Part shown: one piece after another, positions 8,449-16,654 of the stretch | How the letters are laid out: each line of letters opens with the position of its first letter | How positions within the stretch are numbered: the first letter of the stretch is position 1 | Assembly (NCBI GenBank): GCA_045546975.1 | Contig: JAZQDV010000010.1 | Span: 406,559-470,558, forward strand | Origin: SIG480 sp045546975 | Lineage (GTDB): Bacteria; Bacillota; Clostridia; Oscillospirales; JAAYXM01 | Direction of reading: 5' to 3' | DNA length: 64,000 nucleotides | The notes under the pieces: model-generated | Databases searched by the model: none | Told to the model about the DNA's origin: nothing | The model's input: only the letters and a program-made list of their open reading frames with translations | Position numbers and translations under genes: made by a program

Positions 8449-10347
8449 TCATCCTTTTCTTCTGATATATATTGCGCTCATCGGCGGTAATGTTATATCA
8501 ATAAACTGTCCAAAGCCCGAATCGTCCCTTGATTTTGTTTTGAGATATGCAGGATATTTCATACCTGAACCACCGTATTTTTCACTGTCACTGTTGAAGA
8601 TAACACGGTAACTGCCGGGAGACGAAACTCCGATCGGGTAGTTTTCGCGCATAACGGGAGACAGATTGAAAACTGCAATAATTTCCCTTCCATCTCTGTT
8701 TCTGCGCTTAAAGGCTATAACGTTACTGTCGCAGTCATCAGTAACAACCCATTCAAAGCCATCCCACGAATCGTCAATTTCCCAAAACTCAGAGTTTCTG
8801 AGATAGAATGCATTAAGGTCTGAAACATACGTTTGAAGCTTTTTGTGCATATCAAACTCAAGCAGGTTCCAGTCAAGCCCCTGTTTTTCATTCCATTCGA
8901 TAAACTGACCGAATTCGCTTCCCATGAAGCTGAGTTTTTTGCCGGGATGCGCCATCGTGTATCCGTACATAGTGCGAAGACCTGCAAACTTCTGCAGATA
9001 ATCGCCGGGCTGTTTATTTATAAGCGAGCACTTCCCGTGCACTACTTCATCATGCGAAAACGGAAGTATATAGTTTTCAGAAAATGCGTATGTCAGCGAA
9101 AACGTCAATGCGTTGTGATTATATTTTCTGAAAATCGGATCTGTCGAGAAATATCTAAGAGTATCATTCATCCAACCCATATTCCACTTGAAATGGAAAC
9201 CGAGCCCTCCGCAATATGGCGGCTTTGTTATCATTGGCCATGCCGTAGACTCCTCAGCTATCATAATTGTTTCGGGATATTCCTCCAAAACCGCTATATT
9301 TAAGTTTTTAAGAAACTCCTCTGCCTCAATATTTCCGTTCCCCCCGTACTGATTTGGACGCCACTGACCGTCAGTCTTGCCGTAATCAAGATAAAGCATA
9401 CTTGCAACAGCGTCAACACGGATTCCATCTATGTGGAAATACTCACACCAGAAAACGGCATTTGAAATCAGGAAATTTCTTACCTCGGGACGTCCGTAAT
9501 CAAAAATCCTTGTACCCCAGTCAGGCTGCTCGCGCTTGAGCGGATCTGTATACTCATAAAGGCACTGTCCGTCAAATTCAAAAAGTCCGTGAGCATCTCT
9601 TGGAAAGTGTGCAATGACCCAATCCATAATCACCCCGATACCGTTTTTGTGGCACTCATTGACGAAATGCATAAAATCCTTGGGAGTTCCGTATCTCGAT
9701 GTTACCGCGAAGTACCCCGTTACCTGATAACCCCAAGAGCCATCAAAGGGATACTCGGAAACCGGCATAATTTCAATATGAGTATACCCCATTTTCTTGA
9801 CATACGGAATAAGCTCACGTGTCATATCGATATATGAATAGAAATTACCGTCTTCGTGGAGTTTCCATGAGCCCAAGTGAAGCTCGTAGATATTTACTGC
9901 TTCAGAAAAAATATTGCGGCCTTTTTTATATTTTTGCCAGTTTGCGTCCTTCCATTCAAAGCCATCCAGTTTATAGAGTTTTGACGCTGTCTGCGGACGT
10001 GTTTCAGAATGAAAGGCATAAGGGTCAGCTTTCATCAACACATTACCGTTTCCGGTCCTTATGCTGAATTTATAGATATCGTACTCAGAAAGTGCAGGGA
10101 CAAATATCTCCCAAACAGAATAATCCTCTTCTGTCCGCTTCATGGGGTTTTTTTCAGCATCCCATGAGTTAAAATCACCTACAACAGAAACAGACTGTGC
10201 GTTTGGTGCCCATACGCGGAAAACTACACCAAAAACACCGTCAATCTCTGTGAAGTGAGCCCCAAAATATTTGTGAAGTCGGGTACACCTTCCGTTATGA
10301 AATTCCTGAATAATGCTTTCCTTTGTTTTTTTATCCATTTCAATCAT
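8449..10347 (-). CDS. glgB: 1,4-alpha-glucan branching enzyme
   Basis: A 632-residue GH13 branching enzyme that introduces alpha-1,6 branches into glycogen. An N-terminal CBM48 domain (VFRVWAPNAQSVSVVGDFNSW) precedes the barrel. Catalytic signatures are GIRVDAVASMLY (nucleophile Asp), MIAEESTAWP (acid/base Glu) and FSHDEVVHGK (stabilising Asp). Its ATG at 10347 overlaps the end of dacF by 8 bp; an in-frame ATG at 10338 is the alternative, and neither has a strong ribosome binding site, so coupling to dacF translation is likely. It is the first glg gene of the cluster. Confidence 0.96.
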   Translation of the reverse strand: MIEMDKKTKESIIQEFHNGRCTRLHKYFGAHFTEIDGVFGVVFRVWAPNAQSVSVVGDFNSWDAEKNPMKRTEEDYSVWEIFVPALSEYDIYKFSIRTGNGNVLMKADPYAFHSETRPQTASKLYKLDGFEWKDANWQKYKKGRNIFSEAVNIYELHLGSWKLHEDGNFYSYIDMTRELIPYVKKMGYTHIEIMPVSEYPFDGSWGYQVTGYFAVTSRYGTPKDFMHFVNECHKNGIGVIMDWVIAHFPRDAHGLFEFDGQCLYEYTDPLKREQPDWGTRIFDYGRPEVRNFLISNAVFWCEYFHIDGIRVDAVASMLYLDYGKTDGQWRPNQYGGNGNIEAEEFLKNLNIAVLEEYPETIMIAEESTAWPMITKPPYCGGLGFHFKWNMGWMNDTLRYFSTDPIFRKYNHNALTFSLTYAFSENYILPFSHDEVVHGKCSLINKQPGDYLQKFAGLRTMYGYTMAHPGKKLSFMGSEFGQFIEWNEKQGLDWNLLEFDMHKKLQTYVSDLNAFYLRNSEFWEIDDSWDGFEWVVTDDCDSNVIAFKRRNRDGREIIAVFNLSPVMRENYPIGVSSPGSYRVIFNSDSEKYGGSGMKYPAYLKTKSRDDSGFGQFIDITLPPMSAIYIRRKG

Positions 10348-11425
10348 CTTTCATAAAAAAATCTAGTATTTTTTCAAAAAAGTTCTTTTTCGGGAGAAAA
10401 TCAACCGTATCATCGCTGATTACAGAAACCGAACAAACCTTTTCTCCATTGACCTTATATACGATTTTTCCCACCTCGTCTCCCGCCCTGACCGGAGCGT
10501 AGAGAAATTTAGGTATAAATACCTTCCTCTCAAAGGAATCGTCTTTCTTCACAAGAAAATAGACATCTTCTTTGACAGAAACATTTACAGTCGAACCTTT
10601 TCCCCCAACAACAGGAAGCGATGTTATCTCATCGGATTTACTCTCAGAGTGAAGCGCGTAATTTGAAAAACCGTAATCAAAAAGAGTTTTGTGGTCATTC
10701 CAGTCATTTGGGGCTGACAATGTCACAGCTATAAGGTCTAACCCATCGCGCTCTGCCGAAGAAACAAGGCATCTGCCAGCAACTTTGGTAAACCCGGTCT
10801 TTACACCGTTTGCTCCATTGTATAGCCACAGCAGCTTGTTGTGGTTTGAAAGTTGTCTCTCCGCAACCGTTTTTTGCTTCGTTGATACAATTTCACAAAA
10901 ACCGGGGTTCTCCATCGCATACGCCGTAAGCCTTGCCATATCATATGCCGTTGAATAATGGCCATCATCCGGAAGCCCGCTCGGGTTTTTGAAATGAGTG
11001 CCGGAAAGCCCCAAATCTTCTGCCTTTTCATTCATCATGTCGACGAAATCTTCTACAGAACCCTGACCAACATAATATGCAAGAGTTGTTGCAGCGTCAT
11101 TTCCCGATTTAAGAAGCATTCCGTAAAGCAAATCGGAAACTGAGAGTTTTTCGCCCTCTTTGAGATAAAGTGAGGTTCCTTCGATGCCCGTGCATGATTC
11201 CGGTACCGTTACAATTTCATCAAGCTCTGAATTTTCAAGCACAACAACAGCCGTCATTATCTTTGTAGTTGATGCTATTTCACGCGTCTTGTGAATGTCC
11301 TTGGAGAACAATATCGTCTCCGTTTTCGGCTCGTATAATATCGCCGATTTCGCGGACACATCCACTGCAGAGCAAAAAGAAAACGTAAGTGACAGAAAAA
11401 GCAAAAAAATAGTCGTTTTTTTCAA
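10340..11425 (-). CDS. dacF: D-alanyl-D-alanine carboxypeptidase (DacF-type PBP)
   Basis: A 361-residue class S11 low-molecular-weight penicillin-binding protein that trims the terminal D-Ala of peptidoglycan stem peptides. A signal peptide covers residues 1 to about 24. The triad is intact: STTK at 52-55, SGN at 107-109 and KTG at 209-211. A C-terminal beta domain ends in an amphipathic FFEKILDFFM tail, typical for membrane anchoring. The start is TTG at 11425 with AGGGGTG seven bases upstream. In Bacillus, dacF acts in spore cortex synthesis; here it is followed by glgB with an 8-bp overlap and preceded by ytfJ, so a sporulation role is probable though inferred. Confidence 0.92.
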   Translation of the reverse strand: MKKTTIFLLFLSLTFSFCSAVDVSAKSAILYEPKTETILFSKDIHKTREIASTTKIMTAVVVLENSELDEIVTVPESCTGIEGTSLYLKEGEKLSVSDLLYGMLLKSGNDAATTLAYYVGQGSVEDFVDMMNEKAEDLGLSGTHFKNPSGLPDDGHYSTAYDMARLTAYAMENPGFCEIVSTKQKTVAERQLSNHNKLLWLYNGANGVKTGFTKVAGRCLVSSAERDGLDLIAVTLSAPNDWNDHKTLFDYGFSNYALHSESKSDEITSLPVVGGKGSTVNVSVKEDVYFLVKKDDSFERKVFIPKFLYAPVRAGDEVGKIVYKVNGEKVCSVSVISDDTVDFLPKKNFFEKILDFFMKDD

Positions 11426-11477
11426 ATACTTTCACCCCTCTTAAAATAATACGAAAGAAAGAGCGAAAGTATTACGG

Positions 11478-11867
11478 TTATTCTTCTACTGAATTCTTTT
11501 TATTGTTTTTTATATATCCCTCAACTCTGTCCATTATTCCGGGCACAAGCTCAACCACTCTGTCAACAGTTGTACTCGGAGCGACAGACATCGGGATAAG
11601 CCTTACTGTGCCATCCTTCACAACAAGAAAGCCTTCGGGATGGATTGTAACTCCTGCTCCTGCTCCGCCACCGAAGTTTGCATTTTCATTCTTGCTGTCA
11701 AAATCAGTTCCGCCCGATGCAAAACCGAATGAGACCTTTGAAATCGGAATAATTGTTGTGCCATCGGGAGTGTTGATCTGGTCTCCGATAATTGTGTTAA
11801 CGTCGACCATACTGCGAAGCTTTTCCATTGTTGTTCTCATAACGTCATTTAGTGCATGTTCTGCCAT
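11478..11867 (-). CDS. ytfJ: YtfJ/GerW family sporulation protein
   Basis: A 129-residue protein matching the GerW/YtfJ family found in spore formers, where it is linked to germination or the spore inner-membrane region. Typical features are an N-terminal amphipathic helix (DVMRTTMEKLRSMVDVNTIIG), the core TIIPISKVSFGFASGGTDF, a glycine-rich GGGAGAGVTIHPEGFLVV stretch and a hydrophobic end. GGAGAG precedes the ATG. It lies between scpB and dacF, an arrangement often seen in Clostridia. Molecular function is not established. Confidence 0.92.
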   Translation of the reverse strand: MAEHALNDVMRTTMEKLRSMVDVNTIIGDQINTPDGTTIIPISKVSFGFASGGTDFDSKNENANFGGGAGAGVTIHPEGFLVVKDGTVRLIPMSVAPSTTVDRVVELVPGIMDRVEGYIKNNKKNSVEE

Positions 11868-11884
11868 AATATATCTCTCCTTTA

Positions 11885-12505
11885 TTATTCAACAGTGATC
11901 TGTGTTTCTTCTGTCTGATGCTCTGTTTTCTGAGCGTTTTGTGCTTCTTCGCGTTCCATATCGTCAAATGAAACCTGTCCGTCATCAATGTCAGAAAACT
12001 CAGGAAGGTCCGGAAGCTCACTCAAACTCTCAAGTCCGAAAACGCGGAGAAAGTCTTTCGTTGTGCGATACAAAATGGGTTTTCCCGGAACATCTAAACG
12101 TCCTGATTCTTTGATAAGTCCCTTCTCGCAAAGGGATGTGATTGAATATGAACAGTCAACACCTCGCACCTGCTCAATATACGCTCTTGTTACAGGCTGA
12201 CGGTATGCTATTACCGAAAGCACCTCAAGAAGTGAAGGTGAAAGCCTTGGTGCCCTTCGTGTTTCAAGAGCTTTTCTGATGAACGGTGCCTGTTCTGAAT
12301 CCGAGCACATCTGATATGAATTTTCAAGCTTTACTATCCTGATTCCGCGTCTGTCAAAATCGTAGTCATCACGAAGCTTCACAATTATCTTTTCAAGGCT
12401 TTCCTCATCAATTTCAAGAATCTCAGACATTCTTGAAAGCTCTACCGGATCGCCCACGGCAAAAAGGATAGCCTCTATTGAACGTTCAATCTCTGAAATC
12501 TGCAT
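11885..12505 (-). CDS. scpB: Segregation and condensation protein B
   Basis: A 206-residue winged-helix protein, the ScpB (kleisin-associated) subunit of the SMC condensin complex acting on the nucleoid. Recognisable segments are IERSIEAILFAVGDPVE, SLLEVLSVIAYRQPVTRAYIEQVRGVD and the second winged helix GLIKESGRLDVPGKPILYRTT. An ATG exists at 12517, but GGAG six bases before the internal ATG at 12505 and the family N-terminus favour 12505. It lies 23 bp after scpA in the same run. Confidence 0.94.
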   Translation of the reverse strand: MQISEIERSIEAILFAVGDPVELSRMSEILEIDEESLEKIIVKLRDDYDFDRRGIRIVKLENSYQMCSDSEQAPFIRKALETRRAPRLSPSLLEVLSVIAYRQPVTRAYIEQVRGVDCSYSITSLCEKGLIKESGRLDVPGKPILYRTTKDFLRVFGLESLSELPDLPEFSDIDDGQVSFDDMEREEAQNAQKTEHQTEETQITVE

Positions 12506-12528
12506 AATGTTCTCCATTTCTGTGAATG

Positions 12529-13257
12529 TTAAATGTCCTGTATTTCTTCATCAACTGAAAGGGTTATATCCTGAGACTCATCCGATACGGTAATTCTGTT
12601 TGTTTTGCAAAGCTCCAACACTGCAAGGAAAGTAGCAACTACTTCAGAGCGCGTTTTTACATCACGGAATAAATCAAAAAACTTCGTCTTCTTTGAAGAA
12701 AGAAGCCTCTTCAAGACATATGATACCTTCTTACCGACGGAATAAACCTCACGGCCGACAATTCCTGCAAAGTTTGTAATCTTGGGCGGAATTTTCGTTT
12801 CTGCTCGTTCAAGCATATTAAGAACCGCAAAACGCAGGTCAAACTTATCGTGAGAGTATTTGTATGTCTTATCGGGTTCAATCTCCTCAGGTGCCTTGGT
12901 GTAGATATCAAGACCCTTTTCGGCACGACTGTTGAGCGTACCGCTGACTTCCTTGATGCGCTGATACTCCAAAAGCATCTCAACAAGCCTTGCTCTCGGA
13001 TCTTCTTCGTCGTCAAGCTCGTCGTACTTTGGCAAAAGCATCTTTGACTTTATATACAGAAGATGCGCCGACATAGAGACAAACTCACAGGCAACGGTGA
13101 GGTTTCTCTCCTCCATTTCCGCAAGAGCCTGATTGTACTGTTCAAGTATCTCAACTATCGGAATGTCATAAATATTCAGTTTGTTTTTCGCGATAAGGTG
13201 TAAAAGCAGGTCTAATGGCCCGTCAAACACCTCAAGGTGATACGTTATTTCCGACAT
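12529..13257 (-). CDS. scpA: Segregation and condensation protein A
   Basis: A 242-residue kleisin subunit of the SMC-ScpAB condensin. The N-terminal SMC-binding part (VFDGPLDLLLHLIAKNKLNIYDIPI) and the C-terminal winged helix (VKTRSEVVATFLAVLELCKTNRI) are intact. The ATG at 13257 is chosen over an upstream TTG because AGGGAAG sits six bases before it and MSEITY matches the family start. It forms a pair with scpB. Confidence 0.95.
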   Translation of the reverse strand: MSEITYHLEVFDGPLDLLLHLIAKNKLNIYDIPIVEILEQYNQALAEMEERNLTVACEFVSMSAHLLYIKSKMLLPKYDELDDEEDPRARLVEMLLEYQRIKEVSGTLNSRAEKGLDIYTKAPEEIEPDKTYKYSHDKFDLRFAVLNMLERAETKIPPKITNFAGIVGREVYSVGKKVSYVLKRLLSSKKTKFFDLFRDVKTRSEVVATFLAVLELCKTNRITVSDESQDITLSVDEEIQDI

Positions 13258-13272
13258 AATCAACTTCCCTGT

Positions 13273-13938
13273 CTAAAAAAAGATTGAATTAACAATATCT
13301 GCAAGTCCTACATAGAGGTGCTGTCTTATCATCGCAAGGAGATCCGAAAAAAACGGCAGATTTATAAGAATTATTAAAATAAGCATACCGTATCTTTCGT
13401 ATTTAAGAATAAATCCGTACGCTGATCTCGGCAAAAGAGAAAACAAAATCTTTGACCCGTCAAGCGGCGGAATTGGCAGAAGGTTGAACACCGCAAGACC
13501 AACATTGAGAACTGACGAGTAAAGAAAAAAGTTCCCCAAAGCGAGAGTTATGTAATCAAGAACTTCTTTTCCCGGCAAACGCTCAGGCAAGAGCAAAAAC
13601 AAAATCATGGAAACCAAAGCCATAATGATGTTTGAAAAAGGGCCTGCGAGAGAAACCAACACAATACCAAGCTTTTTGTTTCTGAAATAATAGGTATTTA
13701 CAGGAACAGGCTTTGCCCAACCAAACCCAAACAGAATCATGCAAATAAGACCCAGTATGTCAATATGATTTATCGGGTTTACGGAAAGTCTACCGCTGTC
13801 CTTTGCCGTCCTGTCTCCCAAAAGATATGAAACAAAGCCGTGCGAAAGCTCATGAAATATTATTGCAAGCAGTGCTGCAGGAATAATAACCCAGTTAAAA
13901 TCCTTAAATAAATCAAGTATTCGTTGTGCTATTCCCAA
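13273..13938 (-). CDS. M50-family site-2-type membrane protease
   Basis: A 221-residue polytopic zinc metalloprotease of the S2P/YwhC group, which cleaves substrates within the membrane. The zinc motif HELSH is at residues 29-33 and the third ligand motif LLPIPPLDGSK has Asp160; about five hydrophobic segments are visible. No PDZ domain. It starts with TTG at 13938, six bases after GGAGGAG. In many Clostridia this gene precedes scpAB. The substrate is unknown. It is the promoter-proximal gene of the minus-strand cluster. Confidence 0.9.
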   Translation of the reverse strand: MGIAQRILDLFKDFNWVIIPAALLAIIFHELSHGFVSYLLGDRTAKDSGRLSVNPINHIDILGLICMILFGFGWAKPVPVNTYYFRNKKLGIVLVSLAGPFSNIIMALVSMILFLLLPERLPGKEVLDYITLALGNFFLYSSVLNVGLAVFNLLPIPPLDGSKILFSLLPRSAYGFILKYERYGMLILIILINLPFFSDLLAMIRQHLYVGLADIVNSIFF

Positions 13939-13984
13939 CGCAATCTCCTCCGAGATCTACAATATTATATAATAATACAAGTAT

Positions 13985-14013
13985 ATTGTAACAGATTTAC
14001 TCGAAAAACACAA
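13985..14013 (-). promoter_or_regulatory. Promoter upstream of the M50/scp/dacF/glg run
   Basis: On minus: -35 TTGTGT (14008-14013), 17-nt spacer, -10 TACAAT (13985-13990). The predicted start is about 40 bases before the M50 start codon. It is divergent from the carD promoter at 14055-14083. Confidence 0.6.
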
Positions 14014-14054
14014 GTAAAAACGTGTTTTCTTTGCTTGATTTCAAAAGTTTTTTC

Positions 14055-14083
14055 TTGAAAATTTTTCTTTTCAGCAGTATAAT
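14055..14083 (+). promoter_or_regulatory. Promoter for carD
   Basis: -35 TTGAAA (14055-14060), 17-nt spacer, -10 TATAAT (14078-14083), about 30 bases upstream of the carD start codon. Close to the sigma-A consensus. Confidence 0.8.
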
Positions 14084-14115
14084 ATACATATAATCGACAC
14101 AAAGGAGGGGTGTTT

Positions 14116-14613
14116 TTGTATAGTATAGGCGACAGAATTGTTCATCCGATGCACGGAGCCGGAACAATTGACGATATTGTCTCACAGACCGTTGACGGAG
14201 CTTTGCGCGAATACTATGTTCTTAAATTACATACGAACAGCCTGACTATTATGGTACCTGTTGCTTCGTCTGCCGAAATAGGTATAAGAGATGTTATTTC
14301 TCCTTCTGAAGCCGATAAGGTTATGGAGCTGTTTTCAACCATAGAGACAGACGATATCCCGAACTGGAATAAGCGCTATCGCGACAATGCTCTCAAAATC
14401 AAAAGCGGAGATATCAAGGATGTTGTTTGCGTTATAAAAGCTCTCTCCTGCCGCGATGCAAAAACCGGCCTTTCCTCAGGTGAACGCAAAATGCTCCATT
14501 CCGCATTGCAAATACTCGTTTCAGAGCTTGTAATTGCGAAGAACTCAACGAAAGAAGAAATCAAAAAAGAAATTGATGATATTATCGAAAAAATTGTCAA
14601 AAACGAAACTTAA
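14116..14613 (+). CDS. carD: CarD-family transcriptional regulator
   Basis: A 165-residue CarD/CdnL-type protein, which binds RNA polymerase beta through an N-terminal Tudor-like domain and stabilises open complexes. The N-terminus YSIGDRIVHPMHGAGTI is diagnostic; the rest is a helical domain (PNWNKRYRDNALKIKSGDIKD, then SSGERKMLHSALQIL). I choose the TTG at 14116 because AAAGGAGG ends seven bases upstream and this gives the family start M-Y-S-I-G-D; a GTG at 14110 would sit inside the ribosome binding site. Global target genes are not deducible. Confidence 0.92.
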   Translation: MYSIGDRIVHPMHGAGTIDDIVSQTVDGALREYYVLKLHTNSLTIMVPVASSAEIGIRDVISPSEADKVMELFSTIETDDIPNWNKRYRDNALKIKSGDIKDVVCVIKALSCRDAKTGLSSGERKMLHSALQILVSELVIAKNSTKEEIKKEIDDIIEKIVKNET

Positions 14614-14614
14614 A

Positions 14615-14643
14615 TTGATTTACAGATAAAATTATGTTAAAAT
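14615..14643 (+). promoter_or_regulatory. Promoter for ispD-ispF
   Basis: -35 TTGATT (14615-14620), 17-nt spacer, -10 TAAAAT (14638-14643). A stem-loop with two 5-bp arms (AAAGC/GCTTT and TTCTC/GAGAA, 14645-14673) lies in the predicted leader. It may instead be the end of the carD transcript, as it is followed by a short T-rich stretch. Confidence 0.6.
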
Positions 14644-14692
14644 TAAAGCTGTTCTCTAAGTGAGAATGGCTTTATTTACTAGAGGTGAAAAA

Positions 14693-15409
14693 ATGCTTTG
14701 TGAAAACGGAAAGAAATCATGCGTGGCAATTGTTCCTGCCGCAGGCTCATCCTCAAGGATGAAGAATTCAGGAAATAAGCTTTTCATTGAAATCTCAGGG
14801 GTCCCGGTCATCGTTCTGACCCTTTCTGCACTACAGAAATCTCCGTACATTGATGAGATCATCGTTCCAACTCAAAAAGAGCTCATTTCTGACATAACAA
14901 ACCTGTGTAAAGCACATTCACTTAACAAAGTTAAATCCGTTATCTGTGGCGGAAAAACAAGAGTTGAGTCTGTATTTAACGGGGTTAAAGAAGCAGGCGG
15001 ACGCTTTGAACTTATAGCTATTCACGATGCAGCAAGACCGTTTGTTTCACAAAAAATAATCGAAGAAACCGTACTTTCAGCAAGTAAATACGGTGGAGCT
15101 GCACCCGCAACACCTGTTAAGGACACCGTAAAAGAAGCAAAGGATTCCTTTGTTACAAAAACTCTTCTTCGTTCTTCCCTTTTTGCCATCCAGACCCCTC
15201 AGGTCTTTGAGTCTTTGCTCATAGAAAAATCTCTGGATAACGCATTGCGAAACAACCTTTCAATAACAGACGACTGCTCCGCTGTAGAAGAGTACGGAAA
15301 GCAGGTATTTCTTACAGAAGGTGACTTCTTCAACATCAAGATAACAACCCCTGAAGATATTGTTTTTTCAGAGGCAATACTAAAAAAACTTAGCGAGGTG
15401 GAAAAATGA
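14693..15409 (+). CDS. ispD: 2-C-methyl-D-erythritol 4-phosphate cytidylyltransferase
   Basis: A 238-residue cytidylyltransferase of the non-mevalonate (MEP) isoprenoid pathway, converting MEP and CTP to CDP-ME. The nucleotide-binding motif VPAAGSSSRMKNSGNKLF, the central AIHDAARPF and the TPQVF segment are present. The longest frame opens at 14660, but AGAGGTG five bases before the ATG at 14693 and the family N-terminus fix the start there. The stop overlaps ispF by 4 bp, so the two consecutive-pathway genes are translationally coupled. Confidence 0.95.
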   Translation: MLCENGKKSCVAIVPAAGSSSRMKNSGNKLFIEISGVPVIVLTLSALQKSPYIDEIIVPTQKELISDITNLCKAHSLNKVKSVICGGKTRVESVFNGVKEAGGRFELIAIHDAARPFVSQKIIEETVLSASKYGGAAPATPVKDTVKEAKDSFVTKTLLRSSLFAIQTPQVFESLLIEKSLDNALRNNLSITDDCSAVEEYGKQVFLTEGDFFNIKITTPEDIVFSEAILKKLSEVEK

Positions 15410-15873
15410 GAATCGGACACGGCTACGACGTACACAAACTGACAGAAGGAAGAAAACTGATAGTCGGCGGTGTCGAAATACCTTTTGAAAAGGGTCTTTT
15501 GGGACACAGCGATGCAGACGTCTTACTTCACGCAATTTCCGACGCACTTCTCGGTGCCGCCGCTTTAGGCGATATAGGAAAACACTTTCCGCCAAATGAC
15601 CCGAAGTATGCAGGTGCAGACAGTTTAGAGCTTTTGCGCGAAGTTAATTCCCTTCTCAACGCTTCCGGTTTTAGCGTCGAAAACGTTGACTCCACGATTA
15701 TTGCCGAGCGTCCAAAAATGCTCCCACACATTGAAAATATGAGGAAAAACATTTCCTCCGCGCTTAACATTGACATAGCCTGTGTAAGTGTAAAGGCGAC
15801 AACCGAAGAAAAACTCGGTTTTACGGGCTCGGGAGAAGGAATCTCGGCACACGCAGTTGCTCTTATAAAATAA
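15406..15873 (+). CDS. ispF: 2-C-methyl-D-erythritol 2,4-cyclodiphosphate synthase
   Basis: A 155-residue trimeric MEP-pathway enzyme that cyclises CDP-ME 2-phosphate. The zinc-binding N-terminus RIGHGYDVHKL, the GHSDADVLLHAISDALLGAAALGDIG core and the C-terminal EEKLGFTGSGEGISAHAV match the family closely. The start overlaps ispD by 4 bp and the gene is closed by a strong terminator at 15877-15909. Confidence 0.97.
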   Translation: MRIGHGYDVHKLTEGRKLIVGGVEIPFEKGLLGHSDADVLLHAISDALLGAAALGDIGKHFPPNDPKYAGADSLELLREVNSLLNASGFSVENVDSTIIAERPKMLPHIENMRKNISSALNIDIACVSVKATTEEKLGFTGSGEGISAHAVALIK

Positions 15874-15876
15874 ACG

Positions 15877-15913
15877 ATTGCAAGTCCCGTTCCTGTTGGG
15901 ACTTGCAATTTTC
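15877..15913 (+). terminator. Terminator after ispF
   Basis: A perfect 12-bp stem (15877-15888 with 15898-15909), 9-nt loop, then a T-rich run. It separates ispDF from sigK and argues against any sigK start upstream of 15910. Confidence 0.9.
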
Positions 15914-15961
15914 TTTCAACCTCACAGTATGATTTATATATCACATTTGTGGGGTGTTTTT

Positions 15962-16654
15962 ATGTTTATTTTCTCTATTTTATCAACGCTTTTTATAAAC
16001 TGCTTTTATCTCATTTTAAGCTTGTCATCAGGCTCTTTTCCAAAGCCGCTTTCTGCGAAGGAAGAACGTGAATACCTCGAAAAAGCGTCAAACGGAGATA
16101 ACGAAGCGCGCGACATTTTGATTGAGCGGAATTTAAGGCTTGTTGCACATGTAATAAAGAAGTATTACACCTCTCCAAACGAACAGGAGGATTTGATTTC
16201 AATCGGCTCAATAGGACTTATCAAAGCAATCAATACGTACAAACCAAGCAAAGGCACAAGACTTGCAACCTATGCGGCACGATGTATAGAAAACGAAATT
16301 CTTATGCACTTTCGAAGCACCAAAAAGAACGCAGTTGAAATTTCACTTTCCGACTCTCTGGATACTGACTCCGACGGAAATTCGCTCGCTCTTATGGATG
16401 TTATAAGCACCGAGGATATACGACTCGAGAAAATCGAAAACCTTGACGTCGAAGAAAAGCTTTACAAGCTCTTGAACTCACGTCTTGAACCGAGAGAACG
16501 CGAAATTGTAATAAGGAGATACGGTCTTTATGACTGTATCCCCGAAACACAATATGAAATTGCCAAAAAATGCAACATTTCGCGTTCTTATGTAAGCAGA
16601 ATAGAAAAACGCGCACTTGAAAAGTTGCGCGCTTCTTTTGATGAAAAAAACTAA
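15962..16654 (+). CDS. sigK: RNA polymerase sporulation sigma factor, pro-sigma-K
   Basis: A 230-residue late mother-cell sigma factor. A hydrophobic pro-sequence of about 20 residues (MFIFSILSTLFINCFYLILS) precedes the FPKPLS motif that follows the processing site in Bacillus pro-sigma-K. Region 2 (NLRLVAHVIKKYY, LISIGSIGLIKAI, ATYAARCIENEILMHFR) and region 4 (EIAKKCNISRSYVSRIEKRALEKL) are complete, and the gene is not split by a skin element. The ATG at 15962 follows GGGGTG; a longer frame from 15878 would run through the ispF terminator. SpoIVFB encoded at 57812 is the expected processing protease. The stop overlaps the end of convergent queH by 4 bp. Confidence 0.95.
   Translation: MFIFSILSTLFINCFYLILSLSSGSFPKPLSAKEEREYLEKASNGDNEARDILIERNLRLVAHVIKKYYTSPNEQEDLISIGSIGLIKAINTYKPSKGTRLATYAARCIENEILMHFRSTKKNAVEISLSDSLDTDSDGNSLALMDVISTEDIRLEKIENLDVEEKLYKLLNSRLEPREREIVIRRYGLYDCIPETQYEIAKKCNISRSYVSRIEKRALEKLRASFDEKN

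Noticed and set aside
15878..15961. 28-codon N-terminal extension of sigK
   Set aside because: It would be translated from the ispF terminator hairpin, and the hydrophobic pro-sequence from 15962 matches pro-sigma-K without it.
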